A DNA stretch of 64,000 bases from PALSA-270 sp963770915 (GCA_963770915.1 CAVYRG010000001.1:2666001-2730000); one strand, 5' to 3'. Shown: positions 40,048 to 49,653, counted from the stretch's first letter. Notes: generated by a model not told the origin, from the sequence alone. A program made the numbers and translations.

Positions 40048-40415
40048 GTGGCGCCCCAGATTCCGTTTCGCAAAAGGATTGAAAGGCAGAGCGGGATTTT
40101 TCCGCTAGCCATATTACCCCACCCGTTCGGGTTTGCGCTGCCCATTACGGGAACCCAGAATTCGGCCGCGCTCTTCCACAAACAAAGGCAGAATTACCCA
40201 GCCTGCAAACCCGGCTGGGCCCTCCAGGACGGCAGCCAACTTGCAATCAACCACTTGCAGGGGGACAGCCTGGCGAGTTATCATGCCGCGCCTGTATCCA
40301 AAGTAATGGGGAATGACCCGGCCGGGCGATTGACCGACCCGCTGCCCCAGAGTAGCATTTAACATCGCCGCCTGTGCCGATGTGCCCGGGACGCTGCAGT
40401 AAGTCATAGATAAAT
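40048..40415. other. Divergent intergenic region, no gene
   Basis: About 370 bp between the oxidoreductase and the transglycosylase, divergently transcribed. CCCAGCC-N9-GGCTGGG near 40198-40220 is a modest hairpin. TAGATAAAT immediately before ATG 40416 resembles a -10 at leaderless distance. Nothing else is supported. Confidence 0.35.
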
Positions 40416-42311
40416 ATGAAGCTTGCAGGCTACATTGTGGCGGCAGCATTGACCGTTTCGGTCTTGGCGGGCACCGCCTGCCATACCGCGCCGCCGGGTT
40501 CGCTGTTGCCTCCGAAACAGGCGAACGCTCCCGCTCTGGTTGCGCCTTCAGGTCAAGATCAAGCTTCGAATGCCAAATTAGGGCAACCTGACGGCCCAGC
40601 GTTCGCGGCAAAACCTGATCCCGTGGTGACGCTGGTGGCGAGCGTTGACCGGGAATACCAATCTGGGCAGGAAGCCTTCAAGGCCGGAAACCTGGAGCTG
40701 GCGCGGCAAAGCTTCAATCGCGCATTCGATATGCTGATGGCCAGCCCGCACGACGTTCATTCCGATCGTCGCGTGATACAGGAATTTGACCTGGTTCTGG
40801 CCGGCTTGACCAGTTTGGATCCGCCCGCCGAGCAGTCCTCCGATAATGCTGAGGCTCAGAAGGCCGAGCCGGCTCCGATCGACGAAGCCAACGAGGCCAA
40901 CGCTCCGGTTGATGCGAATGTCGAGGCGAAGGCTGCGGCGGAGGTAAAGACCACCCATTCCGATCTGCCGTTGATGATGACCGACCCGGTCGCCGGCTAC
41001 ATCAATTACTTTTCTGGCCGCGGCCGCGGCATTCTGGAGCGTGGGCTCATCCGCGATGGCCGCTATGACGCCATGATCCGTCGCATTCTCAAAGAGGAAC
41101 ATGTTCCGCAGGATTTGATTTACCTCGCGCAGGCCGAATCCGGCTTTCATCCACTAGCCCTTTCCCGCGCCGGCGCGCGCGGCATGTGGCAGTTCATGTC
41201 CAGCCGTGCCCGAGGTTATGGGCTGAAGCGCAATCAGTGGGTCGATGAGCGCCAGGATCCTGAGAAATCCACCCGCGCCGCCGCCCGCCACCTGCGCGAT
41301 CTTTACAACGAGTTCGGCGACTGGTATTTGGCCATGGCCGCCTACAACTCCGGTCCAGGCACGGTGCAGCAGGCGGTAAAGCGCACCGGCTATGCGGATT
41401 TCTGGGAGCTTTACAAGCGCAACGTTCTACCCAAGGAGACCCGCAACTACGTCCCCATCATCCTGGCCGTCACGATCATGGCCAAAAACCCGGAACAGTA
41501 TGGTTTGGATGACTTGGCGCGCGAACAGCCGGTCCCAACCGACGTGGTAAAGGTGGACGCTCCCGTCGATCTTCATCTGGCCGCCGAGTGCGCCGGAACG
41601 ACGCCGGAGAAGCTGCAGGACTTAAATCCCAGCCTCTTGCGTTGGACCACACCCAAAGACGGTCAGCCTTTCGAACTGCACCTTCCGGCTGGAACCGAAG
41701 ACGATTATCTCGGCAACATTGCTGCCATCCCTTCGGACAAGCGAGAATTGTGGCGCTACCACAAAGTGGCTCCTGGTGAGACGTTGCCTGGGATCGCTCG
41801 TTACTACCGGACCTCGATTGAGTCGATTGTCGATACCAACAACCTTGATCCAAAGGCCAGCCTGCTGCCCGACAGCGACCTCATCATTCCCGTCGCGCCG
41901 GGGCGGCACTTCGGTGAGGTCGTAACCTACGCTCGCCGCATTACCCGCTACAAGGTGCGCCGTGGAGATACGGTGCGATCCGTGGCCGAGAATTTCAACG
42001 TTTCGCCGACTATGGTTCGCCGCTGGAATCGCCTGCGCGGCGACAGCCTGGGTGGACGCCACATTCTGTATATCCATCTGCCGGTGGCTCCGAACACCCC
42101 TTCTGCCATAAGGGTGTCGTCTAAGGCGAAGGCCAGCAAGACGTTACAAGCAAAAAGCAGCAAACCAGTGGTGCGGCACAAAGTCGCGCCCGGCGAAACC
42201 CTTTATTCGATTGCAACCACCCATCACACTACCGTCCAGGCTTTGAAGCGCGACAATGGCGTCGTGAACCTGCGGCCAGGTATGATCCTGATTATTCGCG
42301 CCTCCCGCTAG
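40416..42311 (+). CDS. MltD-like lytic transglycosylase with three LysM domains
   Basis: 631 residues. The N-terminus (YIVAAALTVSVLAGTACHTA) is a signal peptide with a weak lipobox ending in Cys22. After a Pro/Ala/Glu-rich linker the SLT domain contains catalytic Glu241 in AQAESGFHP, then GARGMWQFM and AMAAYNSGPGTV. LysM modules lie near 448-492, 512-557 and 586-630 (YHKVAPGETLPGIA, YKVRRGDTVRSVA, HKVAPGETLYSIA). Cleaves glycan strands while bound to peptidoglycan. MltD of E. coli has the same order. Confidence 0.94.
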   Translation: MKLAGYIVAAALTVSVLAGTACHTAPPGSLLPPKQANAPALVAPSGQDQASNAKLGQPDGPAFAAKPDPVVTLVASVDREYQSGQEAFKAGNLELARQSFNRAFDMLMASPHDVHSDRRVIQEFDLVLAGLTSLDPPAEQSSDNAEAQKAEPAPIDEANEANAPVDANVEAKAAAEVKTTHSDLPLMMTDPVAGYINYFSGRGRGILERGLIRDGRYDAMIRRILKEEHVPQDLIYLAQAESGFHPLALSRAGARGMWQFMSSRARGYGLKRNQWVDERQDPEKSTRAAARHLRDLYNEFGDWYLAMAAYNSGPGTVQQAVKRTGYADFWELYKRNVLPKETRNYVPIILAVTIMAKNPEQYGLDDLAREQPVPTDVVKVDAPVDLHLAAECAGTTPEKLQDLNPSLLRWTTPKDGQPFELHLPAGTEDDYLGNIAAIPSDKRELWRYHKVAPGETLPGIARYYRTSIESIVDTNNLDPKASLLPDSDLIIPVAPGRHFGEVVTYARRITRYKVRRGDTVRSVAENFNVSPTMVRRWNRLRGDSLGGRHILYIHLPVAPNTPSAIRVSSKAKASKTLQAKSSKPVVRHKVAPGETLYSIATTHHTTVQALKRDNGVVNLRPGMILIIRASR

Positions 42312-42453
42312 ATTCCTCGAAAACAGCCAGCCCGCTCCATCACCCCTTTGTTTGCGACGCATCCAACCAGAAAGCATTTGCACGTTTTCTGAAGCCCTGC
42401 GCACTTGATTGAAGGTGTAATATGCAGACGGTCGGGTCGCAAAATCGCTGTGC

Positions 42454-42558
42454 TATAATCGCGCCCCGTTCCGGCCAGAGCAACGGCCCGTTAGTTGTCT
42501 TCTTATGTCCATGGCGCTGCTACGCGCTCAAGCACGATCCCGCCGCCAAAGGCGGCGG
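42454..42558 (+). promoter_or_regulatory. -10 box and leader hairpin of the H1-like gene
   Basis: TATAAT at 42454-42459 without an evident -35. The roughly 105-nt leader ends in CCGCCGCC-AAA-GGCGGCGG (42540-42558), a perfect 8-bp hairpin directly 5' of the AGGAGG site that serves ATG 42574. The hairpin is placed to affect ribosome access. Confidence 0.5.
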
Positions 42559-42573
42559 AAATGAGGAGGAAAA

Positions 42574-42960
42574 ATGACGTTGGATGACGCCCTCTACGCC
42601 CGCGATGACGAAGCGGATGAGTTTGGTGAAACTGCCGCCTACGGCGATTCGCTGGAAGAAGATTACGAAGAAGACGAGGAAGAGGAGGAAGAAGCCGAAG
42701 TCGCCGTGGTCGCAGAAGTGGAGATGGAACCGGTAGCTCCTCCTCCGCCCAAGCCAGCGGGAGGTGGCGGAGGCTCTAAGCCTGCGGCCAAGAAGCCGGC
42801 GAAAAAAACCGCCAAGAAAAAGCCGGCCAAGAAGAAAGCGGCTAAGAAGAAGCCCGCGAAAAAGAAGCCCGCAAAAAAGGCAGCCAAGAAAAAGCCGGCC
42901 AAGAAGAAAGCGGCTAAGAAGAAGCCTGCCAAGAAGGCCAAGAAGAAAGGCCGCCGCTAG
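42574..42960 (+). CDS. Histone H1-like Lys/Ala/Pro-rich protein
   Basis: 128 residues. The first half is very acidic (EEDYEEDEEEEEEAE), followed by a Pro/Gly hinge and about 55 residues of KKPAKK/KKAAKK repeats ending KAKKKGRR. Such tails bind DNA like eukaryotic histone H1 and occur in chlamydiae, Bordetella BpH1 and acidobacteria. The acidic head is unusual and could modulate binding. Nucleoid association is inferred. Strong ribosome-binding site; terminator behind it. Confidence 0.88.
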   Translation: MTLDDALYARDDEADEFGETAAYGDSLEEDYEEDEEEEEEAEVAVVAEVEMEPVAPPPPKPAGGGGGSKPAAKKPAKKTAKKKPAKKKAAKKKPAKKKPAKKAAKKKPAKKKAAKKKPAKKAKKKGRR

Positions 42961-42975
42961 AATCCTTCATGCGCA

Positions 42976-43004
42976 AACGGGACGGGTTTCATCCCCGTCC
43001 CGTT
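42976..43004 (+). terminator. Hairpin terminator behind the H1-like gene
   Basis: AACGGGACGGG (42976-42986) and CCCGTCCCGTT (42994-43004): 11-bp perfect stem, 7-nt loop, no long T run. Confidence 0.55.
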
Positions 43005-43058
43005 GCACTCCCCCTTGAGAGCCTGTCCAGAGCTTCTCAGGTTTTGCTTCCTCATCCC

Positions 43059-43541
43059 TCAGAACAAGAAACGCTTCTTGCCGTGGCTGGCGATCAACAG
43101 CGCGCCCGCCGGCGCAGTTACAACTGCGTCGATCTCGGTGCCGCCCTCGGAGAGGACAAAGTCCACCGTCACCGGTGCCGCTGAGCGAGGGTCCGGAGGG
43201 GCGAAGTTAAGGGTGAAGGTGCCGGTGCAGTTCGAGTTCACCTGGTAAGTACCGGTGGCTGGTGTTTCGGTGAGAAACGCGGCATGGGTGCCGTTGACAT
43301 TCACGGAGTCAATCTGGGTAAGGCCGCCGTGCCCGTCAAAAGTAGTCATGGCCACGCCCCGCATGGGTCCGGTCGGGGTGCCCGGAGGTCCGGCCAGTTT
43401 GTAGCCTTCCACCGTAAATGCGTAGTCCCCATGGAGAAGGGCGTTGTTGCAGAACCGGGATTCAGTTTGGGCGGAGGCCATTCCGGCCACCATGAGCACA
43501 ACCGCCCCCACAGCAAAGCAGGTTGCAAATCTTTTCATCAT
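43059..43541 (-). CDS. Secreted protein of unknown function
   Basis: 160 residues with a signal peptide (RFATCFAVGAVVLMVAGMASA, cut before QTES). The mature part starts with a Cys-containing LLHGDYAFTVEGYKL motif, then GVAMTTFDGHGGLTQIDSVN, and ends with GALLIASHGKKRFLF. This layout recurs in multicopy secreted proteins of Acidobacteriota without assigned function. Convergent to the H1-like gene. Confidence 0.75.
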   Translation of the reverse strand: MMKRFATCFAVGAVVLMVAGMASAQTESRFCNNALLHGDYAFTVEGYKLAGPPGTPTGPMRGVAMTTFDGHGGLTQIDSVNVNGTHAAFLTETPATGTYQVNSNCTGTFTLNFAPPDPRSAAPVTVDFVLSEGGTEIDAVVTAPAGALLIASHGKKRFLF

Positions 43542-43710
43542 AAATAACTCCTTCTACTGATTCAGTTTTGGCGGGTTCACTCCACGCCCTGCGCCGCATC
43601 TTGCGCTGGCAACGGCCGTCCAGCAATGGAGGGAATCTGTAGGATTTCTTAATTCGCGCTCAGAAAATGGCATAGAATGGCGCAAATCCCGCCGCTGGCG
43701 GGGTTTGCAG

Positions 43711-45468
43711 ATGGCTGCCGAGGTTTTGAAGTTCAGCGATTTCGAGCTTGATTTGGCCGCTTATGAATTGCGCCGCGACGGGCGCAGCATCAAGCTGGAA
43801 CGCATTCCCATGGAGTTGCTGCGCCTGCTGGTCGAGCAGCGCGGCCAGTTGGTCACTCGCGCCGCCATCATCGAAAAACTCTGGGGACGAGATGTTTTCC
43901 TCGATACCGACAACAGCATCAACACCGCGGTTCGCAAAATTCGCCAGGCGCTAGGAGACGATTCAGTGCAGCCGCGCTTCCTGCAGACCGTTTCCGGCAA
44001 AGGCTACCGCTTCGCCGCCGCCGTCAGGGAGGCGCAGAACGGCTCGCGCCCGACGAGCCCGCCAGACCCACAGGGCCGAATCATGCTGGCCGTGCTCCCC
44101 TTCGAAAATCTGACCAACGAGCCCGACCAGGAATACTTCAGCGATGGATTGACCGAGGAGACTATTACTCATCTCGGCAGTCTCAGCCCGCATGACCTCG
44201 GGGTGATCGCGCGCACCTCCTCCATGGCCTACAAGCGAACCACCAAGACCGTGGCGCAAATTGGCAAAGAGCTTTCCGTGGATTACGTCCTCGAAGGATC
44301 GGTGCGCCGGGAACAAAATCGAGTGCGCATCGCGGCGCAGTTGATCCGAACCTCCGATCAGGTCCATCTCTGGGCCGAGAGCTATGATCGCGACCTGGGC
44401 AGCGTGCTGGGAGTGCAGAGCGAGCTGGGCATTGCCATCACCCGGCAAGTGCAGCTGCGGCTGCGGCCGCTGGCGCAACCGCCGGTCTTGCGTCTACAAG
44501 GGGAAGACTTCAAGGCCCACGACACTTACTTGCGGGGACGCTATCACTGGGCCAAGCGCACCTACCCGGAAGTGATGCGCGCCCGCCAGTATTTTCAGCA
44601 AGCGATCCAGGAGAATCCGAACTACGCGCGCGCCTATGCCGGTCTGGCGGATTGCTTTGTCGTGCTACCCCTGACCAGCGACGCGGCAGCCCGCGAATGC
44701 TTTCCCCAGGCGCGCGCGGCCGCCGCCAAGGCCCTGGAACTCGATCCAACCCTAGCCGAAGCTCACACTTCCCTGGGGACGGTTCACTTCTGGTTCGATT
44801 GGGACGCGGAGCAGGCGGAAAAGCAGTTTCAAGCCGCGCTCCAGCTCAATCCCAACTACGCGTTGGCCCGCCTTTTCCGCGCCCATTGTTTTTCCAACAG
44901 CGGCCAGCATGAGGCTGCGCTCGAAGAGATCGCCCGCGGATGCCGGCTTGATCCCCTGTCGCCGATCATGCACACGCTGCGCGCGGAATTTCTGTTCCAC
45001 GACCACCGCTATCGCGAAGCGCTTCCCGAGTTTCACAACGCGCTCGAACTCGATCCCAACTTCTGGGTGGCCTACGTCAACCTGGCCAAGGCTTACGAGC
45101 GCCTCGGACAATACAACGACGCTCTCGCCGCGCTGGAGAACGCCCACGTTCTCTCCGGAGGAATCACGGAAGGCATCGGGCTGAGCGGCTATATTCTGGC
45201 GGTTTCCGGCCAACGCGAGAAGGCGCGAGGCGTCCTCGCGAAACTGCACGACTTGACCGCGAAGAAGTACGTGGCGCCGTACAACTTCGCTTTGGTTTAC
45301 GCCGGATTGGGGGAAGAGGCCGCGATGTACGACTGCCTGGAGCGCGCCTATGACGAGCGGGACGTGCGCATGACTTTCTTGATCGATCCCAAGTGGGATG
45401 TTTTCCGCGGCACTCCGCGCTTCCAGGATCTTCTGGCGAGGGTCGGGCTGGAAAGGAAAGCGGCGTAG
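43711..45468 (+). CDS. CadC-like winged-helix / TolB-like / TPR regulator
   Basis: 585 residues from ATG 43711 (a TTG at 43705 is also in frame). Residues 1-105 form an OmpR/PhoB-type winged helix (SIKLERIPMELLRLLVEQRG, VSGKGYRFAAAV). About 125-255 is the TolB-like domain seen in adenylate-cyclase-associated proteins (MLAVLPFENLTNEPDQEYFS, VDYVLEGSVRREQNRVRIAA). The remainder is TPR repeats. There is no membrane helix between them, unlike CadC. Cytosolic regulator; target genes unknown. Very common in this phylum. Confidence 0.9.
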   Translation: MAAEVLKFSDFELDLAAYELRRDGRSIKLERIPMELLRLLVEQRGQLVTRAAIIEKLWGRDVFLDTDNSINTAVRKIRQALGDDSVQPRFLQTVSGKGYRFAAAVREAQNGSRPTSPPDPQGRIMLAVLPFENLTNEPDQEYFSDGLTEETITHLGSLSPHDLGVIARTSSMAYKRTTKTVAQIGKELSVDYVLEGSVRREQNRVRIAAQLIRTSDQVHLWAESYDRDLGSVLGVQSELGIAITRQVQLRLRPLAQPPVLRLQGEDFKAHDTYLRGRYHWAKRTYPEVMRARQYFQQAIQENPNYARAYAGLADCFVVLPLTSDAAARECFPQARAAAAKALELDPTLAEAHTSLGTVHFWFDWDAEQAEKQFQAALQLNPNYALARLFRAHCFSNSGQHEAALEEIARGCRLDPLSPIMHTLRAEFLFHDHRYREALPEFHNALELDPNFWVAYVNLAKAYERLGQYNDALAALENAHVLSGGITEGIGLSGYILAVSGQREKARGVLAKLHDLTAKKYVAPYNFALVYAGLGEEAAMYDCLERAYDERDVRMTFLIDPKWDVFRGTPRFQDLLARVGLERKAA

Positions 45469-45507
45469 ATGTAAACAAGCAGCCGGCTAACTTTGCTAGC
45501 GCGGCGC

Positions 45508-45768
45508 TTACTTCTTCCCTCCGACGGCATCCAGGCACTTGCCGTAAAGATCGAGCAGATGGGCTGCGTACTCCTCCGGCTTGGCAGCCGCGCCTCCGCC
45601 CTGAAAGCCGACTCCGGAAGAACTGGTCTTGCCATAGCCGGTTGCCATGGCTACAAATTTCATCAGATCAAGTGCAATGTCTTCGTCGCGCCGCGCCCCC
45701 GCGGTTGTGCTTGGTCCTTCCATGAGCCCCTCCACTGGAACCCGAATGCTGGGAATGTCTTCGTCCAT
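45508..45768 (-). CDS. Small conserved protein of Acidobacteriota type
   Basis: 86 residues. IPSIRVPVEGLMEGPSTTAG, DEDIALDLMKFVAMATGYGK and YAAHLLDLYGKCLDAVGGKK show a patterned, non-random protein with a C-terminal helix. I recall similar short genes in acidobacterial genomes. No signal peptide or membrane helix. No clear ribosome-binding site. Role unknown. Confidence 0.65.
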   Translation of the reverse strand: MDEDIPSIRVPVEGLMEGPSTTAGARRDEDIALDLMKFVAMATGYGKTSSSGVGFQGGGAAAKPEEYAAHLLDLYGKCLDAVGGKK

Positions 45769-45863
45769 CGGGCCGCCGTCTGCTGCTGAAATGATAGCGA
45801 AACGATGATAGCAGAGGTCGCAGCAGGCTCTGGGCGCGTTCGGTGTTGATCTTTCTTCGTTGA

Positions 45864-46046
45864 TCAGGAATCGCTCTTCCGCTCGTCATCCAGCCTCGCG
45901 CGAGCTTCATGCGCCGCCAGCAGTTCGTAGATTCGAGTCAGTAGGGTTTGGAAGCGAGCCGGATCGGTGGTTTGCTGCAGTTCGTCGGTGAGATCCCGCC
46001 AACCTGGCGGCTCGTCTGGCAGTCGTATTTCCAAGGGCCGCTCCAC
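45864..46046 (-). CDS. Very small helical protein (60 aa)
   Basis: GTG start at 46046. Charged helical sequence (RDLTDELQQTTDPARFQTLL then TRIYELLAAHEARARLDDER) with plausible amphipathic pattern. No ribosome-binding site is evident. It may be a real short gene; recognised only by composition. Confidence 0.5.
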   Translation of the reverse strand: MERPLEIRLPDEPPGWRDLTDELQQTTDPARFQTLLTRIYELLAAHEARARLDDERKSDS

Positions 46047-46842
46047 AAAGCTGGTCAGCGCTATGGCTTAACTGCGCGCCAGGAATGGTAAAAGGAGTGG
46101 TTTCAAACTCCTTGAGGACCGTATCGAGTACGGGTCAGCAGGGCAATTTTCGAAGGGAGCGAGCTCCGCAGCCCGCCAAACTGTCCTGACTCTGTCTAAA
46201 AGGACAAGGGCCGAGATGTCTGTGATGATCGTCACAGGCTGATTTGTGGATAACCTGGGGGCCAAACAATTGCGGTTGGGCTCAACGCGGGAGGATCTGC
46301 TTTTTTCTCAAGCTCCCAGAGGTAATCAGCGCTTAGTCACCAAGGTGACGGGCATTGTCCTTAAATCCGATTCTTTGCACAGCCATACTGCCTTATGATT
46401 CGGTTGCCGGACATGGGGAGTGAGAACTCCCCCTTTAGGGACATTCTCCAGGTTTCGGTAGGAATGCCTCAAGGGACACCTTCGAAGGGGCGTCATGTCC
46501 GGCCCTTCCATCATGCAATGCGCGTCATTCGATAAGAATGGCCCCGTAGTGGGGGAGGGGGTTACGAGGGCAACCTCCCGGTACTCGCGTAGGTAACTGA
46601 TTGGTTCCGGCCGGCGGGGCGGCGGAGATCCGGTTTGCGTGGCACTAAGAAGTGACCAAGATGGGTCGACCATTGACGGATCGGACGATGCCCCGCGCTT
46701 CGCAATCCGCTTCGCAATCCGCTTTGCGTATCCTGCACAACTAGCCTAAGATACAAAGTTTGATCTTTTCATCTTGCGGTGGCCCTGTGTGCCATCGAGT
46801 CTGGGCCGTGGCCCAACCAATTCCATCAAAGTCGAGGAACCC
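46047..46842. other. Long non-coding stretch before the GH3 gene
   Basis: About 800 bp without a supported gene. It contains one perfect DnaA-box sequence (TGTGGATAA, 46245-46253) and the structured element at 46406-46503. Minus-strand frames exist but show no recognisable protein. Confidence 0.5.
46406..46503. other. Candidate structured RNA or palindromic element (98 nt)
   Basis: Outer arms GCCGGACATG (46406-46415) and CATGTCCGGC (46494-46503) are a perfect 10-bp stem. Inside, GGGGAGT-GAGA-ACTCCCC (46415-46432) is a 7-bp hairpin with a GNRA-type loop, and CATTC/GAATG and CCTTCGAAGG suggest further arms. This is a closed multi-branch fold. Strand is not determined. Confidence 0.45.
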
Positions 46843-49497
46843 ATGCCGAAGAGCACCTTGTGGATGTTCATCGTGCTGCCCGCCCTGCTGGCAGGCAGCT
46901 TGTTCGCGCAAAACGCGCCGTCTCCAGCTCAACCGTCGCAATCATCCACGCCTGCTTACTTAAATCCCGCATTGCCGATCGAGCAACGAGTGGACGACCT
47001 GGTCGGCCGCATGACGCTGGAAGAAAAAGCCTCGCAGCTGGTGAATCAGGCCCGCGCCATCCCGCGCCTCAACGTTCCCGCCTACAACTTTTGGAGCGAA
47101 GCCTTGCACGGCGTTGCCGGCGGAGTGGCCACGGTTTTTCCCGAGCCCATTGGGCTGGGCGCCACCTTTGACCCTCCGTTGATCCACGACATGGCCACCG
47201 CCATCGGCGCCGAGGCTCGCGCCAAGCACAACCTGGCGCTGCGCGGAGGCTCGCCCTTTTTCTCCGGCCTAACCTTCTGGTCGCCCAACATCAACATTTT
47301 TCGCGATCCGCGCTGGGGCCGCGGCCAGGAAACCTACGGCGAAGATCCTTTCCTCACCTCGCGCTTTGCGGTTGCCTTCGTCACCGGCATGCAGGGCGAT
47401 GATTCCAAGTATCTGCAAGTCGTCTCCACCCCCAAGCACTATTCGGTGCATAGCGGTCCCGAGCCGCTGCGGCACAAGATCGACGTGCCCGTCTCCAAGC
47501 ACGATGAAGAGGACACCTACCTTGCCGCCTTTCGCGCTGCGGTGGTCGAAGGCAAAGCCGATTCCGTAATGTGCGTCTACAACAGCGTCAACGGTCAGCC
47601 CGGTTGCGCCAGCGACTTCCTGCTGAAACACACGTTGCGCGGCGCCTGGGGCTTCCAGGGCTTCGTGGTATCGGATTGCGACGCCGTCGCCGACATCCAG
47701 CGCGGCCACCACTACGTCCAGACCCTTGCCCAGGCTGCGGCCATTTCCCTGAAGACGGGCGTGGACAACGATTGCGCCGACTCCCCCGGCCCGGTCACCA
47801 ACACCTCGAACTCCGACTACGTGCGTTATATCGACGCTGTGAAAGAGGGCTATGCCACAGAAGCCGACGTCGACACCGCCGTGAAGCGGCTGTTTACCGC
47901 GCGCTTCCGCCTGGGCATGTTCGATCCGCCCTCGATGGTCAAGTACGCGCAGACCCCGGATTCAGAACTTGACAGCGAAGCACACCGCCAGCTGGCGCTG
48001 AAAATCGCCCGCGAAACCATGGTCCTTCTCAAGAATGACGGAACATTGCCGCTTTCGAGTTCCATAAAAAAGATTGCCGTGGTCGGTCCGCTGGCCGACG
48101 AGATTCGCGTGCTCGAGGGCAACTACAATGGCACCCCCTCGCGCGCCACCACCGCGCTCGATGGAATCAAGAAGCAATTTCCCAACGCCGAGATCACCTT
48201 CGAACCAGGCACGAACTTCCTGCGCGAACCCGCACCGGTTCCCGCTTCCGCCCTCTCCCATGGCAACGGCGAGCCGGGATTGCAAGCCGACTTCTACTCC
48301 AGCGCGGAATTGACCGGTAAACCGCTGCTTTCGCGCGTGGACCCCGATGTCAATTTTGAGTTCCGCGGCGCTACTCCTCCTCCCGGAATCACGCAGGTGT
48401 TTGTGCGGTGGACTGGGTTCCTCACTCCGGCGGAATCCGGTTCCTACGAGCTGAGCCTGGCTGGCTTCATGAACCGGCTCTTTCTCGACGACAAGTTAGT
48501 GTCTGAGAGTGTGCCAGGGCAGAGGTCCACCCCGAGAACGGCCACCGTGGAGCTGGAAAAAGGCCACAAGTACGCCGTGCGTTTGGAATCGTTTGGCGGA
48601 CGCGGTTTGGCCGCGCGATTCATGTGGAAGAAAAACATCCCTGACCCGCAGGAGCGCGCCGTCGCGGCCGCCAAAGACGCGGACTTGGTCGTCGCCGTAG
48701 TCGGCATCACCTCGCTGCTCGAAGGCGAGGAGATGAACGTCCACATCCCTGGTTTCGACGGCGGCGACCGCACCAGCCTTGACCTGCCCAAAGATGAAGA
48801 AGACTTGGTGGAAGCTCTGAAGACCGCGGGCAAACCGCTGGTGGTGGTGCTTATGAATGGCAGCGCGCTCTCGGTAAACTGGGCCGCGCAGAACGCCAAC
48901 GCGATTCTGGACGCCTGGTATTCCGGCGAAGAAGGCGGCGCAGCCATTGCCGAAACCCTCGCCGGAGTGAACAATCCCGCCGGCCGGCTGCCGGTAACGT
49001 TCTACAAGGGCGTGGATCAGCTGCCGGACTTCACGAACTACGACATGACGGACCGCACCTACCGCTATTTTCAAGGCGATCCGCTCTACCCATTCGGCTA
49101 TGGATTGAGCTACTCGAAGTTCGAGTACAGCAACCTGCAGCTCTCGACTTCCACGCTGCACGCCGGCGACCCGTTGACCGTGAAGGTGGATGTGAAGAAT
49201 GCCAGCGGCCCCGCAGGAGACGAAGTGGTTGAAGTCTATCTCACGCCGCCGAGCCTGCTCGGCGCGCCCATCCGCGCTCTGCGCGGCTTCCAGCGCGTGC
49301 ATCTCGAGCCCGGCGAATCCAAGAACGTCGAGATGACCCTCGATCCACGCGACTTGAGCATCGTGAATCTGTCCGGAGACCGCCTGGTTGCGCCCGGTGA
49401 ATACGAACTGAGCGCAGGCGGCGGCCAGCCTGGAACCTCGGCCACCACCGTCAGCGCGAAGTTCACGATTGCAGGAGAGCAAAAGCTGCCGGAATAA
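46843..49497 (+). CDS. GH3 family glycosidase with PA14 domain (beta-xylosidase/glucosidase type)
   Basis: 884 residues from ATG 46843 (GAGGA 5 bp upstream); the frame opens at 46774. Signal peptide WMFIVLPALLAGSLFAQ. GH3 N-domain with YNFWSEALHGVAG and nucleophile Asp278 in FVVSDCDAVADI; this SDCDAV form is typical of beta-xylosidase/arabinofuranosidase members. The C-domain (VLLKNDGTLPL) is interrupted by a PA14 domain at about 476-596, and a fibronectin-III-like end follows. Probably periplasmic, hydrolysing plant oligosaccharides. Stand-alone gene. Confidence 0.94.
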   Translation: MPKSTLWMFIVLPALLAGSLFAQNAPSPAQPSQSSTPAYLNPALPIEQRVDDLVGRMTLEEKASQLVNQARAIPRLNVPAYNFWSEALHGVAGGVATVFPEPIGLGATFDPPLIHDMATAIGAEARAKHNLALRGGSPFFSGLTFWSPNINIFRDPRWGRGQETYGEDPFLTSRFAVAFVTGMQGDDSKYLQVVSTPKHYSVHSGPEPLRHKIDVPVSKHDEEDTYLAAFRAAVVEGKADSVMCVYNSVNGQPGCASDFLLKHTLRGAWGFQGFVVSDCDAVADIQRGHHYVQTLAQAAAISLKTGVDNDCADSPGPVTNTSNSDYVRYIDAVKEGYATEADVDTAVKRLFTARFRLGMFDPPSMVKYAQTPDSELDSEAHRQLALKIARETMVLLKNDGTLPLSSSIKKIAVVGPLADEIRVLEGNYNGTPSRATTALDGIKKQFPNAEITFEPGTNFLREPAPVPASALSHGNGEPGLQADFYSSAELTGKPLLSRVDPDVNFEFRGATPPPGITQVFVRWTGFLTPAESGSYELSLAGFMNRLFLDDKLVSESVPGQRSTPRTATVELEKGHKYAVRLESFGGRGLAARFMWKKNIPDPQERAVAAAKDADLVVAVVGITSLLEGEEMNVHIPGFDGGDRTSLDLPKDEEDLVEALKTAGKPLVVVLMNGSALSVNWAAQNANAILDAWYSGEEGGAAIAETLAGVNNPAGRLPVTFYKGVDQLPDFTNYDMTDRTYRYFQGDPLYPFGYGLSYSKFEYSNLQLSTSTLHAGDPLTVKVDVKNASGPAGDEVVEVYLTPPSLLGAPIRALRGFQRVHLEPGESKNVEMTLDPRDLSIVNLSGDRLVAPGEYELSAGGGQPGTSATTVSAKFTIAGEQKLPE

Positions 49498-49526
49498 ACA
49501 CAAAGCCATCTTCTACAAGATTGCCC

Positions 49527-49552
49527 AGGGACAGGGCCTCGCCCTTGTCCCT
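49527..49552 (+). terminator. Terminator behind the GH3 gene
   Basis: AGGGACAGGGC-CTC-GCCCTTGTCCCT: a near-perfect 11-bp stem with a 3-nt loop and one bulged T, followed by GTTTGG. Located 30 bp after the stop codon. Confidence 0.6.
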
Positions 49553-49653
49553 GTTTGGCACGGCTTTGCGGTTCAAATTGTTCAGTGATAGGCTGCGCCT
49601 TGCCGCCAAAGAGTAGCTCAGCGACATCATCCCTGCGATGAAGGGCAAGGCAA

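Noticed and set aside
42663..42941. Antisense frame with Phe/Ala/Gly repeats (AGFFLAAFFLAGFF)
   Set aside because: It is the reverse complement of the Lys/Ala repeats of the H1-like gene, with no start signals.
46245..46253. Perfect DnaA box TGTGGATAA, possible origin
   Set aside because: Only one box, no AT-rich unwinding region, and no dnaA, dnaN or gyrB nearby. One box by chance is expected in a window of this size.
46326..46673. Minus-strand frame of 115 residues in the long gap
   Set aside because: It crosses the palindromic element 46406-46503, its arms are translated both ways, and no domain is seen. The structure explains the region better than a protein.
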